A stretch of 64,000 nt of DNA, taken from assembly GCF_021631985.1 (NCBI RefSeq), contig NZ_CP070225.1, forward strand, positions 7,502,001 through 7,566,000. The letters are read 5' to 3'. The notes below the pieces were generated by a model that saw only the letters and a program-made list of their open reading frames with translations, did no database searches and was not told the origin of the DNA. Numbering within the stretch: position 1 is the stretch's first letter; every line of letters starts with the position of its first letter. Made by a program: the position numbers and the translations under genes. This document shows positions 42,058-51,227 of this stretch, piece after piece. Source of the stretch: Sandaracinus amylolyticus. Its GTDB lineage: Bacteria > Myxococcota_A > Polyangia > Polyangiales > Sandaracinaceae.

Positions 42058-44463
42058 ATGATGTCCATCCCTCCGCGCCGGCTCGCGCGGGTGCTCGCGT
42101 TCACGTCCTGCCTCCTCTCGCTCGCTGCGTGCAGCGAGGGCGATCCACTGCTCACCGACGTCGACGGCAGCGTCGCGACCGATGCCGGCGATGCCGGCGG
42201 CGGCGCGAACGATGCGGGACGCAGCGACGCGGGCGGGCACGACGCGGGCGCGCCCGATGCGGGCAGCGACGCGGGCCCGCCGTGCTCCGAGATCGAGCCC
42301 ACCACGCCGAGCGATCCCGCGACCGGCGCGTGGGCCGAGGGATATGCGAACCCCGGCGTCGGTGGCGGCAACGCGTACGTGAGCGCGTTCGCGTTCGGCG
42401 CGAGCGGCGTGGTCTACGTCGGCGGCAACTTCACCAGCGCGGGGCTCCGCGCGGTGTCGAACGTGGCGACGTGGGACGGAACGAACGGCTGGCGCGCGCT
42501 CGGCGACGGACTGCCGACGCCGGTGTCGGGCCTCGCGGTGGGCGCGGGCGGCGCGCTCTACGCGGTGCATCGCGCGGGCACGAGCGGCAGCGCGTCGCGC
42601 ATCTCGCGCTGGGACGGGACGTCGTGGACGACGTTCGCCGAGACCGACGGTGGGATCTTCGAGATCCAGGCGCTCGGTGGCTCGCTCTACGTCGTCGGTG
42701 ACTTCACGACGATCGGCGGCGAGACGATCTCGCGCGTCGCGTACCACGACGGCACCGCGTGGCGCGGCTACGCAGAGCTCGCGCCGGATGCGTACGTCGC
42801 GACGATCTCCGCGGTCGCCGCGAACGACGTGTGCATCGGCGGCGGGTTCACCACGCTCGGCGCGGTCGCCGCGAACAAGATCGCGTGCTGGAACGGGACC
42901 GCGTGGTCGGCGCGCAGCCTGCCCGAGGTCGGACTGCCCAGCGTGAACGATCTGCAGCGCGATCCTGCCGACGGATCGCTGGTCGCGGGCGGCACCTTCC
43001 GGCTCGACGAGAGCGAGACGACGGGCGGCGGCATCGCGCGCTGGACCGGCAGCGCGTGGGCGCTGATCGGCGATGGCGTGATGCGCTTCGGCCCCGGCGA
43101 CAGCGGCTCGGTGATCAACCTCGCGTTCGCGGGGACTTCGCTCTACGTGGGCGGCTCGATCGGCGCGGTGAACGCGACGCTCTCGACGCCGACCGAGGTG
43201 TTCAACGCGGCGCGCTGGGACGGAACCGTGTGGCACGACATGGGCGGCGGCCTGCACCGCGAGAGCGGCATCGGGTTCGGCGGACCGGTCGGTGTGGTCG
43301 CCGCGGGCCCCGACGGCAGCGTGTACTTCGGCGGGATGCTCACGCGCGCGGGCACGATCGGCGTGGGCCGCGTGGTGCGCTGGGACGGGTCGTACTGGCA
43401 GGGCCTGCGCACGCCCGGCGAGACCTATCACGGCGTGAGCGGCGACGTGCTCGCGCTCGCGAGCCTCGGCACGTGCGAGGTCTACGTCGGCGGCGACTTC
43501 CGCTATGCGGGCGGCGTCCTCGCGAACGGCGTCGCGCGCTACACGGTCGACGGAGGATACGAGTCGATCGGCGACGGCGTGCTCGGCGCGGTGCACGACC
43601 TCGCGGTCACGAGCGCGGGTCGCGTCTATGCGGTCGGCGACTTCACCGACGAGAGCGGGATCGTGATCCGCAACGTCGCGGTGTGGGACGGAGTCGACTG
43701 GAGCGGGCTCGGCGACGGAGTCGCGGGCGCGCCGCGGGTGATCGTCGTCGAGGAAGGCACGCCCGACGTGGTGTACGTGGGCGGTGAATTCGACGAGGCC
43801 GGTGGGGCACGCGCGCGCAATCTCGCGCGCTGGGACGGCACCGCGTGGTCCGATCTCGGGCGCGGGATGCTCGGATATCCCTACGACTTCAATCCGGCGG
43901 AGCACACGCCCACGCGAGTGAGCGCGATCGTGATCGATCCCGCGACCGGCGATCTGATCGTCGGGGGCAGCTTCAGCGAGATCGGCGTCGACGAGGCGCA
44001 TGTCCAGACGAACAACGTCGCGCGCTGGGACGGCACGCGATGGACGGCGCTCGGCGACGGGCTCGGCGACGTGAACGGACCGGTCACCGCGCTCGCGTGG
44101 TGGGATGGACGGCTCGTCGCGGCCGGCGAGTTCCTGAGCTCGGGGCGCGACGAGGTGCTGCGCTTCGCGGTGTGGACCGGGACCGACTGGGAGCCGATCG
44201 GCACCGGCGCACCGGCGGGGACGCCGGCCGCGCTGGAGTCCGTCGGCGACGTGCTCTTCACCGCGGGCAACCTCGACTTCGATGCCGAGAAGCGCTTCGT
44301 CGCGGTGTTCGACGGAAGCGCGTGGAGCCCGCTCGGCGAGGGCACGAGCGACTCGGCGGAGGCGCTCGCCGCGATCGAGGGCGGCGTGCTCGTCGGGGGC
44401 GTGTTCGATCGCGCGGGCGGCGCGAGCGCGGTCGGGATCGCGCGCTGGGCGTACGCCGAGTGA
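42058..44463 (+). CDS. Large lipoprotein with beta-propeller-like WDG repeats
   Basis: An 801-residue surface protein. The signal ends in lipobox SLAACS, followed by an extreme Asp-Ala-Gly linker (~40-80: DAGRSDAGGHDAGAPDAGSD). The rest consists of about 12 repeats of ~55-60 residues ending in NVARWDGTAWSDLGRG-type sequences and including VYVGGNFTSAG-like strands, which suggests one or two seven-bladed propellers of the galactose-oxidase/Kelch class. The function is unknown. An adhesive or ligand-binding display role is likely. The two start ATGs (42058 and 42061) are adjacent. The next lipoprotein gene overlaps its stop, so they form an operon. Confidence 0.85.
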   Translation: MMSIPPRRLARVLAFTSCLLSLAACSEGDPLLTDVDGSVATDAGDAGGGANDAGRSDAGGHDAGAPDAGSDAGPPCSEIEPTTPSDPATGAWAEGYANPGVGGGNAYVSAFAFGASGVVYVGGNFTSAGLRAVSNVATWDGTNGWRALGDGLPTPVSGLAVGAGGALYAVHRAGTSGSASRISRWDGTSWTTFAETDGGIFEIQALGGSLYVVGDFTTIGGETISRVAYHDGTAWRGYAELAPDAYVATISAVAANDVCIGGGFTTLGAVAANKIACWNGTAWSARSLPEVGLPSVNDLQRDPADGSLVAGGTFRLDESETTGGGIARWTGSAWALIGDGVMRFGPGDSGSVINLAFAGTSLYVGGSIGAVNATLSTPTEVFNAARWDGTVWHDMGGGLHRESGIGFGGPVGVVAAGPDGSVYFGGMLTRAGTIGVGRVVRWDGSYWQGLRTPGETYHGVSGDVLALASLGTCEVYVGGDFRYAGGVLANGVARYTVDGGYESIGDGVLGAVHDLAVTSAGRVYAVGDFTDESGIVIRNVAVWDGVDWSGLGDGVAGAPRVIVVEEGTPDVVYVGGEFDEAGGARARNLARWDGTAWSDLGRGMLGYPYDFNPAEHTPTRVSAIVIDPATGDLIVGGSFSEIGVDEAHVQTNNVARWDGTRWTALGDGLGDVNGPVTALAWWDGRLVAAGEFLSSGRDEVLRFAVWTGTDWEPIGTGAPAGTPAALESVGDVLFTAGNLDFDAEKRFVAVFDGSAWSPLGEGTSDSAEALAAIEGGVLVGGVFDRAGGASAVGIARWAYAE

Positions 44464-46295
44464 TCGTGGGTCGTCTCGTCGTCGTGATCGTCGCGCTCGT
44501 GGCGCTCTCTGCGTGCACGCTGCGCGACGATCCCGCGCTCACCGATCGCGATGCCGGAGAGAGCGATGCGTCGCGCGACGCGCAGCTCCCCGACGCGCCG
44601 TTCGACGCGGGGTTCTCGTGTCGGCCCGGCGTCGTCGCGTGCGCGGGCGACACGCACTATCGCTGCGGCGAGGACGGTGCCTCGCGCGTCGACGAGACGA
44701 CGTGCCCCGAGGCGTGCGACGCCGAGCGCGGCTGCGTGACGTGCGTGCCGGGATCCCGGCGCTGCGACGGCACGGTGTCGATGGCGTGCGACGACGAGGG
44801 CACCGGCTGGACCTTCGGTCGCGACTGCGCGGACTGGGGCGTCGCGTGCGGCACCGGCGGCTGGTGCGACGACGCGTGCGCGGCCGCCGAGGCGCGTCGT
44901 TCGTACGTGGGCTGCGAGTACTTCGCGACGCCGCTGCCGAACTGGCCCGATCTCGAGCAGCACGGGTTCGACTTCCGCGTCGTGGTGACGAACCCCGAGC
45001 CGCGCCCCGCGCAGGTCACGATCTATCGCGGGACGCGGATCGTCGCGCGCGAGTCGATCGTGCCGGGTGGGTTCGCCGACATCGCGCTGCCGTGGATCCA
45101 GGAGCTCTCGTTCCCGTTCGACGGGACGCCGTGGCAGAGCGACGTCGTGCCCGACGGCGCGTATCGGATCGTCTCGACGCGCCCGGTGATCGTCGCGCAG
45201 TTCAATCCGTTCCACTACGTCGCGGGCGTCGAGCACTCGTACAGCAACGACGCGTCGCTGCTCCTTCCGGTGCACGCGCTGGGCACCGAGTACGTCGGGC
45301 TCTCGTACCCGCCGATCTCGAGCACCGCCGATGCGTGGCCGGGTTATCTCGCGCTGGTCGGGACCACGCCCGAGCCCGCGAACGTCGAGCTCACGCCGCG
45401 CGTCGACGTCGCAGCCGACGAAGGCGGGCGCTGGCCCGCGACCAGCGCGGGGACGACGATCCGATTCACGCTCGCGCGCGGCGAGGTCGCGACGATCACG
45501 CCCGCGGTGCCGCCCCTCTGCAGCGAGGAGCGACCCGAGCACTCCGACACCGGCGTCTGCTACGAGGCCGCGCACGATCTCACGGGCACGCGCATCGTGA
45601 GCGATCGACCGATCGAAGCGTTCGGCGCGCACGTGTGTGCGTACGTGCCGTTCGACACCCGGGCGTGTGATCACCTCGAGACCACGCTCGCGCCGCTCGA
45701 CACCTGGGGCTCGCGCTTCGAGACGATGCCGCTGCGCGATCCCACGACCGACGTCGAGAACCTGGTGCGCGTCGTCGCGGGGCACGACGGGACGACGCTG
45801 GCGATCGATCCGCCGCAGCGCGGGATCGACGAGTCGCTGGTGCTCGATGCCGGCGAGCACGTCGACTTCCTGCTCTCGGAGGCGGTCTCGATCGTCTCGA
45901 GCCGTCCGGTGCAGATCGGACAGCTCCTGCTCGGGCAGCAAGTGCGCACGCCGCCGCTCGAGCGCGGCGATCCCGGGCTCACGATCCTGGTGCCGCAGCA
46001 GCAGTTCCGCGACTCCTACGTGTTCGTGACGCCGACCTCGTACGCGCCGACGGTGCACGGTCAGTCGTGGGTGCTGGTGTCGCGCGAGCCGGGCGCGGAG
46101 ATCATGCTCGACGGCGCGGCGATCGCGGCGACGTGGACGCGGGTGGGCGATCGCGAGCTCGCGATCGTGCCGGTCTCGGGCGGCGCGCACCGCGCGAGCG
46201 CGGGCTCGACGTTCGGGCTCGTCGCGTACGGGCTCGGCGAGTACACGTCGTACGCGTATCCCGCGGGGCTCGACCTGCGGGTCATCCCGTTCTGA
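44460..46295 (+). CDS. IgGFc-binding-domain lipoprotein
   Basis: A 611-residue surface lipoprotein. VIVGRLVVVIVALVALSACT has lipobox LSAC, followed by a short Asp/Ala linker (DAGESDASRDAQLPDAPFDA). Three Cys-rich modules (~40-140: CRPGVVACAG, CVPGSRRCDG, CGTGGWCDD) come before a large domain (~150-600) that resembles the IgGFc-binding family found in many myxobacterial secreted proteins (GCEYFATPLPNWPDLEQHGFDF...PVIVAQFNPFHYV...SSRPVQIGQLLLGQQ). The GTG at 44460 overlaps the propeller stop codon (GTGA), arguing for coupled translation; GTG 44466 is possible. It is probably displayed with the propeller protein. The name comes from a domain, not from proven immunoglobulin binding. Confidence 0.82.
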   Translation: MIVGRLVVVIVALVALSACTLRDDPALTDRDAGESDASRDAQLPDAPFDAGFSCRPGVVACAGDTHYRCGEDGASRVDETTCPEACDAERGCVTCVPGSRRCDGTVSMACDDEGTGWTFGRDCADWGVACGTGGWCDDACAAAEARRSYVGCEYFATPLPNWPDLEQHGFDFRVVVTNPEPRPAQVTIYRGTRIVARESIVPGGFADIALPWIQELSFPFDGTPWQSDVVPDGAYRIVSTRPVIVAQFNPFHYVAGVEHSYSNDASLLLPVHALGTEYVGLSYPPISSTADAWPGYLALVGTTPEPANVELTPRVDVAADEGGRWPATSAGTTIRFTLARGEVATITPAVPPLCSEERPEHSDTGVCYEAAHDLTGTRIVSDRPIEAFGAHVCAYVPFDTRACDHLETTLAPLDTWGSRFETMPLRDPTTDVENLVRVVAGHDGTTLAIDPPQRGIDESLVLDAGEHVDFLLSEAVSIVSSRPVQIGQLLLGQQVRTPPLERGDPGLTILVPQQQFRDSYVFVTPTSYAPTVHGQSWVLVSREPGAEIMLDGAAIAATWTRVGDRELAIVPVSGGAHRASAGSTFGLVAYGLGEYTSYAYPAGLDLRVIPF

Positions 46296-46338
46296 TCGAT
46301 CGACGAGCCGGCGCGCGGGCCTTATACGCTGTGGCTCG

Positions 46339-47676
46339 ATGCAGCAGCGCTCGCGTGCCCGTGATCCCAAGCTCGCTCCCGTCGACGCGTCGGGCCCTTC
46401 GGCGCTGCCGCTCGGTCCGCGCGTCGCGTCGATCCTCGAGGTCGCGTATCGGGCGCGCCGCCCGGTGCTGCTCGAAGGGCCCACCGGGATCGGCAAGTCG
46501 GAGCTCGTCGCGCAGGTCGCGCGCTCGCTCGGCATCGCGCATCGCGTGCTCGATCTCTCGCTGCTCGAGCCGCCCGATCTCGTCGGCCTGCCGGTGATCG
46601 AGGAGGGCATCACCCGCTACGCGCTGCCGCGCTTCCTGCCCCGCGAGGGCGCGGGGATCCTGATGCTCGAGGAGCTCAACCGCGCGGAGCGCTACATCCA
46701 GCAGCCCGCGCTGCAGCTGCTCACCGCGCGTGCGCTCCACGAGTACGTGCTGCCCGAGGGATGGGCGTGCTTCGCCGCGATCAATCCCGAGACCGGCGAC
46801 TACCACGTCACGCCGCTCGATCAGGCGCTGCGCGCGCGCTTCCTCCACGTGCCGGTCCGCGCCGATCGTGCGTCGTGGCTCGCGTGGGCCGACGCGAACG
46901 GCGTGCATCCCGCGGTGATGGCGGTGGCGCGCACCCACGAGCGTGTGTTCGTCGACGTGCCGCCGCGCTCGTGGACCTATGCGTCCGACGTGCTCAAGAC
47001 GATGCGGCCCCACGAGCTCGCCGACGTCGCGCTGGTGCGTGACGTGCTCGCGGGATACCTGCCGCCGGTGTGGGTCGACGCGCTGCTCTCCAGTGGATCG
47101 CTCTCGGCGCGGGCGATCGAGCTCGACGTGCACACGATGCTGCGCGAGTACGGCCCGAAGAGCGCGCACGCGGACACGCTGCGCGGATGGAAGGAGCGCG
47201 GCGAGACCGATCGTCTCGACGAGCTCGTCGCGCGGCTCAAGGTCGTGCTCGGTGGGCCCGAAGCGGGCGTGCTCGCCGCGAACAAGACGCTCACGCTCGG
47301 CGCGCTCGAGGCGCTGCTCGCGGATCTTCCCGGCGATCAGCGCGAAGCGGTGCAGGACGCGCTCGGCGGCAATCCCACTGCGTGCGTGCTGCTCGACGTG
47401 CGCCCCGAGGACGTGCTCACGAACTACCAGGCGAGCCCGGCGCGCGCGCGGGTCGAGGAGTGGAAGGCCTCGCCCGCGAAGCACCACCGCATCGCGCTGC
47501 TCGTCACCGCGGTGCGCGCGAAGGTGCTCGCGCCCGAGGTCGGTGCGGAGCTGCGCCGCTCGAACGCGCAGCGGCTCTCGCTCGGTCATTTCCTGCTGCA
47601 GGTCGGTGAGCGCTGGGGCCTTCCGCTCGCCGAGGCGCTGCAGAAGATCGGCGTCACGCCGATCCGCCCGACGTGA
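46339..47676 (+). CDS. MoxR-like AAA+ ATPase
   Basis: A 445-residue AAA+ protein. Walker A is GPTGIGKSELV (~48-58) and Walker B is ILMLEELNRA. INPETGDY is the sensor segment, and NRAERYIQQPALQLL precedes the arginine finger region. MoxR ATPases usually act as chaperones for VWA-domain partners; the next gene encodes such a partner and overlaps by a GTGA junction. The C-terminal ~150 residues are unassigned. The ATG at 46339 is the best start, though no strong ribosome site is present. Confidence 0.9.
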   Translation: MQQRSRARDPKLAPVDASGPSALPLGPRVASILEVAYRARRPVLLEGPTGIGKSELVAQVARSLGIAHRVLDLSLLEPPDLVGLPVIEEGITRYALPRFLPREGAGILMLEELNRAERYIQQPALQLLTARALHEYVLPEGWACFAAINPETGDYHVTPLDQALRARFLHVPVRADRASWLAWADANGVHPAVMAVARTHERVFVDVPPRSWTYASDVLKTMRPHELADVALVRDVLAGYLPPVWVDALLSSGSLSARAIELDVHTMLREYGPKSAHADTLRGWKERGETDRLDELVARLKVVLGGPEAGVLAANKTLTLGALEALLADLPGDQREAVQDALGGNPTACVLLDVRPEDVLTNYQASPARARVEEWKASPAKHHRIALLVTAVRAKVLAPEVGAELRRSNAQRLSLGHFLLQVGERWGLPLAEALQKIGVTPIRPT

Positions 47677-48881
47677 CCACCGATCTGCGCGGCTGGCTCG
47701 AAGGGTTCGTGCGCGAGACCGGGTTCCTCGCGCGTTATCCCTACTACGCGCACGTGATCGCGAGCCTCGAGCCGGTGATCGATCCGAGCGTGCCCGCGAT
47801 GGGCGTGTCGCTCCACGGCGTGCCGGGGCACGGGGGTCGCTATTACCTGCACGTGAACGTCGACGCGCTGCTGCGCGCGCCGCAGTTCCTGCGCGGGATC
47901 CTGCTCCACGAGGTGCATCACGTCGTGCTCGGGCACCTCGCGCACCCGAAGTACTTCGTGCACGAGCAGCGCGATCTCATGCAGATCGCGCAGGAGACGA
48001 GCGCGAACGAGCACATCGACGAGCCGCTGCCCGATCCCGTCGTGTGGCAGCACTTCGAGCGCTTCGGGCTGCGCGCGGGACAGAGCACGCTCGAGCGTTA
48101 CGACCGACTGTGCAAGGCCCGCGCGGAGGGCGCGGTGATCGCGCCCAAGCCCGGCACGAAGCTCGTCGACGATCACGACTGGCGCGACCGCGACGCGCCG
48201 CCCGCCGGAGGCGTGGGCGAGACGCGCGCCGTGATCACGAAGGCGCGTGACGCCGGTCACGAGGACGCGGAGCGCGCGCCCGAGAAGGCGCGGCGGATCG
48301 CGGGACGCACGCCGGACGAGCTGCTGCTCGAGCTCGCAGGCACCAGCGACACGCCCGAGATCTACGTCGACTGGCGCGATGCGCTGCGCAACTTCGTCGC
48401 CCACGCGCGCGCCCCGCTCCCGACGTGGTCGCGCCCCAGCCGCCGGTTCCCGACGCGCATCGGCGTGGTGCCCGGACGCACCCATCGCCTGCGCCCCGCG
48501 CTGCGACCGACGATCCTCGTCGCGATCGACACCAGCATGAGCATGAGCGAGGGCGAGCTCGCGGAGATCGCGCGACAGCTGCGACCGATGAGCGAGCTCG
48601 CGCGCATCGTCGTCGCGGAGTGCGACGTCGAGGTCGCGCGCGTCTATCCGTTCCGTGGCGCGATCGATCGCGTGAAGGGACGCGGCGGGACCGATCTGCG
48701 CCCTGCGCTCGAGCCGAGCTTCTTGCGCAAGCACGGCGCCGACGGAGTCGTGTACTTCACCGACGGCCAGGGCCCGCACCCCGAGCGCGAGCCCCACGTG
48801 CCGGTGCTCTGGATGCTCACGAAACCCGGCGATTTCGCGTGCCCGTGGGGCATGCGCGCGCGGCTGACCCGCCGGGCGTGA
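47673..48881 (+). CDS. DUF2201-family VWA-like metallopeptidase
   Basis: A 402-residue protein. The N-terminal half contains LHEVHHVVLGHLAHP, an HExxH-like variant (HEVHH) with nearby H, typical of the DUF2201 putative metallopeptidases; these families pair with a MoxR AAA. A VWA-like domain is at the C-terminal end, with MIDAS DTSMSMSEGE. The activity is unproven. The GTG at 47673 overlaps the MoxR stop, so the two genes are translationally coupled, as in many bacteria. The C-terminal end (PHVPVLWMLTKPGDFACPWG) matches the family ending. Confidence 0.88.
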   Translation: MTTDLRGWLEGFVRETGFLARYPYYAHVIASLEPVIDPSVPAMGVSLHGVPGHGGRYYLHVNVDALLRAPQFLRGILLHEVHHVVLGHLAHPKYFVHEQRDLMQIAQETSANEHIDEPLPDPVVWQHFERFGLRAGQSTLERYDRLCKARAEGAVIAPKPGTKLVDDHDWRDRDAPPAGGVGETRAVITKARDAGHEDAERAPEKARRIAGRTPDELLLELAGTSDTPEIYVDWRDALRNFVAHARAPLPTWSRPSRRFPTRIGVVPGRTHRLRPALRPTILVAIDTSMSMSEGELAEIARQLRPMSELARIVVAECDVEVARVYPFRGAIDRVKGRGGTDLRPALEPSFLRKHGADGVVYFTDGQGPHPEREPHVPVLWMLTKPGDFACPWGMRARLTRRA

Positions 48882-48960
48882 GGATCACCGCCCCACGTCG
48901 TGCACGAAGCCGGGCTCGACGGACTCGGCCTTGCTGGTCGAGCCGCCCGAGGAGGTACCG

Positions 48961-49227
48961 ATGAAGCTCTGGATCCACTCCGCCGCCCTCGGTGCGGCGC
49001 TCGTCATCGCGCCGCTCGCGATCGCGCAGGACGTTCCTCGGGAGCAGCTGCCCGAGGCGGTGCGCCGCACGCTCGACCGCGAGGTCGGGCAGGCGCAGGT
49101 CGGCGAGATCGAGCGTGATCGCGAGGGCGGAACGACGATCTACGAGGTCGAGCTGATCGAGAACGGCCGGCGCTACGAGCTCGACATCAGCGAGGACGGC
49201 CGCGTCCTCCGCCGTCACCCCGATTGA
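48961..49227 (+). CDS. Small periplasmic PepSY-like protein
   Basis: An 88-residue protein starting MKLWIHSAALGAALVIAPLA, a signal peptide likely cleaved after IAQ. The mature part (VRRTLDREVGQAQVGEIERD then GTTIYEVELIENGRRYELDI) is one short beta-alpha-beta unit resembling the PepSY/BLIP-like fold, usually an inhibitor or sensor in the periplasm. The GGAGG ribosome site is perfect; the longer frame from 48931 adds nothing. It converges on the protease gene. A role in inhibiting the neighbouring protease is possible but only suggested by adjacency. Confidence 0.72.
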   Translation: MKLWIHSAALGAALVIAPLAIAQDVPREQLPEAVRRTLDREVGQAQVGEIERDREGGTTIYEVELIENGRRYELDISEDGRVLRRHPD

Positions 49228-49234
49228 CGCGGGC

Positions 49235-49264
49235 GCGCGGCGCGCCCCGGAGGACGCGCCGCGC
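49235..49264. terminator. Bidirectional terminator hairpin
   Basis: GCGCGGCGCG (49235-49244) pairs perfectly with CGCGCCGCGC (49255-49264) across a 10-nt loop. It lies between the convergent stops of the PepSY-like gene (49227) and the protease gene (49274). Confidence 0.6.
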
Positions 49265-49273
49265 CGATGCGCC

Positions 49274-50986
49274 TCAACGGCAGCGCGGCGAGCTCGACGT
49301 CGCGGTGACGGACTCGACCGCCCCGTCCGGGCTCGTCAGCGTCCACGACGCGCTCTCGTTCGCGCCGAAGCGCACCGAGAACGCATTGCCCACGCGCCCC
49401 GGGAGGAAGTCCGCGACCTGACCGCGATCCGCGGTCGCGCCGAAGGTGTTGTCCGCGCCCGGCACGACGTGCACCGGACGGCGCGCCTCGCTCTCGTAGC
49501 CGAACGACGCGACGTACGAGCCGTCGCGCTGGCGGCGCACGCACTCGACGATCGGGTGCACCGGCGCGGTCGTGAGCGCGCGGTGGATGGTCGTCATCAG
49601 CTCGTCGGGGCTCTCGCACGGCGCGCCGAGCTCCGCGCACGCCGCGCGCACGTCGTCGGACACGCCGGCGCCGGTGAAGAGCCCGTTGACGCACGCGCCG
49701 AGACGCACGTCGAACGTCGCGCCGATCGCGCAGAATCCGTCGCCGCGCAGCTCGAGGTACTCGGCCTCGTCCCAGAGCGGCTCGTAGCAGCGCTGTCCGT
49801 CCTCGCCCGCCGCGGCGGCGCGCTCCCAGCACCCGGCGAGCATGTCGAGCGTGATCATCCGCGCATCGACGCGACCCGACTGCGGCTCGACGCAATAGAG
49901 CCCACCGAGCCCGACGTAGCGCGGCTCGAATCCGTCGGCGCACTGCGCGAGATCGAGATACAGGCCGAGGATCGGCGAGAACGTCACTTGCGCGCCGTGC
50001 TCGAGGAGCCAATTCGACACTCGATATCGCGACAGCGCGTCGAGTCGAGTGTGCCAGTTGGTGAGCGGAATCGGGACGATGTCCTGACCGGTCTCGTCGA
50101 TGATGAATCCGTAGCTCGCATTGACGCCCACCACGACGTCGTTGCGGCCCTGACGGCGGTAGAGCGGACCGCCCGAGTCACCGGGGCACAGACCGCCCTG
50201 GTCCTCGGCGACGACCGGGCCCGGCGTCATCACGATGCTCGGCGCGATCTGCTCGCGATACTGCGCCGGCGTGAGATTGCGGAACACGTCGCGATAGGCC
50301 GCGCCGTCGGCAGGCATCGCGAAGGTGCGCGCGTGCTTGAGCTCGACCTGCGCGTAGCTCTCGTGGGTGTCCACCGAGTCGCGGCAGCCGTAGCCCTGGA
50401 TCGCCAGCGGCTCGCCGACGAGCACCGGGCGGAGATCGACGCGCGCAGTGGGGATCCCGACGAGGTCTTCCTCGACGACGATCACGCCGACGTCGGGCAT
50501 TCCGTCGGAGACGCCGCCGACTCGATTGCAGGTCAGGGGATCTTGCTCGCACGCGGCGAGGAACTCCGGGAAGACGTGGGCTTCGGCGATCGTGACCGGC
50601 GTCAGCTCGGTGGTCGCGAAGTCCACCTCGGGCTGGTTCGTGATCAGGATGCGCGCGCCGGGCTGCACCACCCAGCTGAGGCCGATCGTGCTCGAGAATT
50701 CGTCGGCCGAGAGCATGCAGTGCGCAGCGATCAGCAGGTGTCGCGGGCCCACCTTCGCCGCGGTGCACAGCGGGAATCGCATCGTCGTTCCATCGGGGAA
50801 CGGATACTCGTAGGCGACCACGACGGTGCTCGGGAATTCCCCGACGTCCGCGGGCTCACCGCCGATGAGCGCGCTCTCGGCCGCGCTCGCCTCGGGCTCG
50901 ATCGCGTCCGGCGCGCACGCACCTAGCATCGAAGTCGCGATCACGAGCCCACCGAGAGACCATGTCCTGCGCTGACGAGATTCCAT
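49274..50986 (-). CDS. S1-family serine protease lipoprotein
   Basis: A 570-residue lipoprotein with a chymotrypsin-like domain. The lipobox is in SMLGAC (~18-23), and a possible processing site IGGEPADVGEFP marks the start of the trypsin-like N-terminus. His lies in LLIAAHCML, Asp probably in GMPDVGVIVVEED and Ser in GLCPGDSGGPLYRR, so the triad is complete. Cys residues could form several disulfides. The C-terminal ~200 residues are a separate Cys-containing domain of unknown class. The substrate is unknown. It is anchored in the envelope and may act on external proteins. The ATG at 50986 is chosen because it starts the signal; the longest frame begins 63 bp earlier. Confidence 0.88.
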   Translation of the reverse strand: MESRQRRTWSLGGLVIATSMLGACAPDAIEPEASAAESALIGGEPADVGEFPSTVVVAYEYPFPDGTTMRFPLCTAAKVGPRHLLIAAHCMLSADEFSSTIGLSWVVQPGARILITNQPEVDFATTELTPVTIAEAHVFPEFLAACEQDPLTCNRVGGVSDGMPDVGVIVVEEDLVGIPTARVDLRPVLVGEPLAIQGYGCRDSVDTHESYAQVELKHARTFAMPADGAAYRDVFRNLTPAQYREQIAPSIVMTPGPVVAEDQGGLCPGDSGGPLYRRQGRNDVVVGVNASYGFIIDETGQDIVPIPLTNWHTRLDALSRYRVSNWLLEHGAQVTFSPILGLYLDLAQCADGFEPRYVGLGGLYCVEPQSGRVDARMITLDMLAGCWERAAAAGEDGQRCYEPLWDEAEYLELRGDGFCAIGATFDVRLGACVNGLFTGAGVSDDVRAACAELGAPCESPDELMTTIHRALTTAPVHPIVECVRRQRDGSYVASFGYESEARRPVHVVPGADNTFGATADRGQVADFLPGRVGNAFSVRFGANESASWTLTSPDGAVESVTATSSSPRCR

Positions 50987-51101
50987 GTCGTCGTCCCCCT
51001 GGCCGCGCACCGCGGCCGTCGGTCGCACCGCTGCCTCCGCGACGCGCACGCGCGCCGCGCTCGATCCGACCGCCCGCTGAGACGCTCCGAGGAGTGCGCG
51101 G

Positions 51102-51157
51102 TTCCAACCCGATTTTCGCGGCGATGTCGTTGGAATCCGGGCGGAACTCTGTATGCG
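51102..51157 (+). promoter_or_regulatory. Candidate promoter of the RdgC-like operon with inverted repeat
   Basis: TTGGAA (51130-51135) and TATGCG (51152-51157) are spaced by 16 bp, a fair sigma-70 pair, about 70 bp before the RdgC-like start. TTCCAAC (51102-51108) and GTTGGAA (51129-51135) form an inverted repeat whose right arm overlaps the -35 box, so a regulator could bind there. Confidence 0.45.
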
Positions 51158-51227
51158 CGAACCCAGCGCGTCCGGATTCTGGACCCCGTCTCGGAGCGGG
51201 TGTTATCGACGCTCGACGGAGGTCCTC

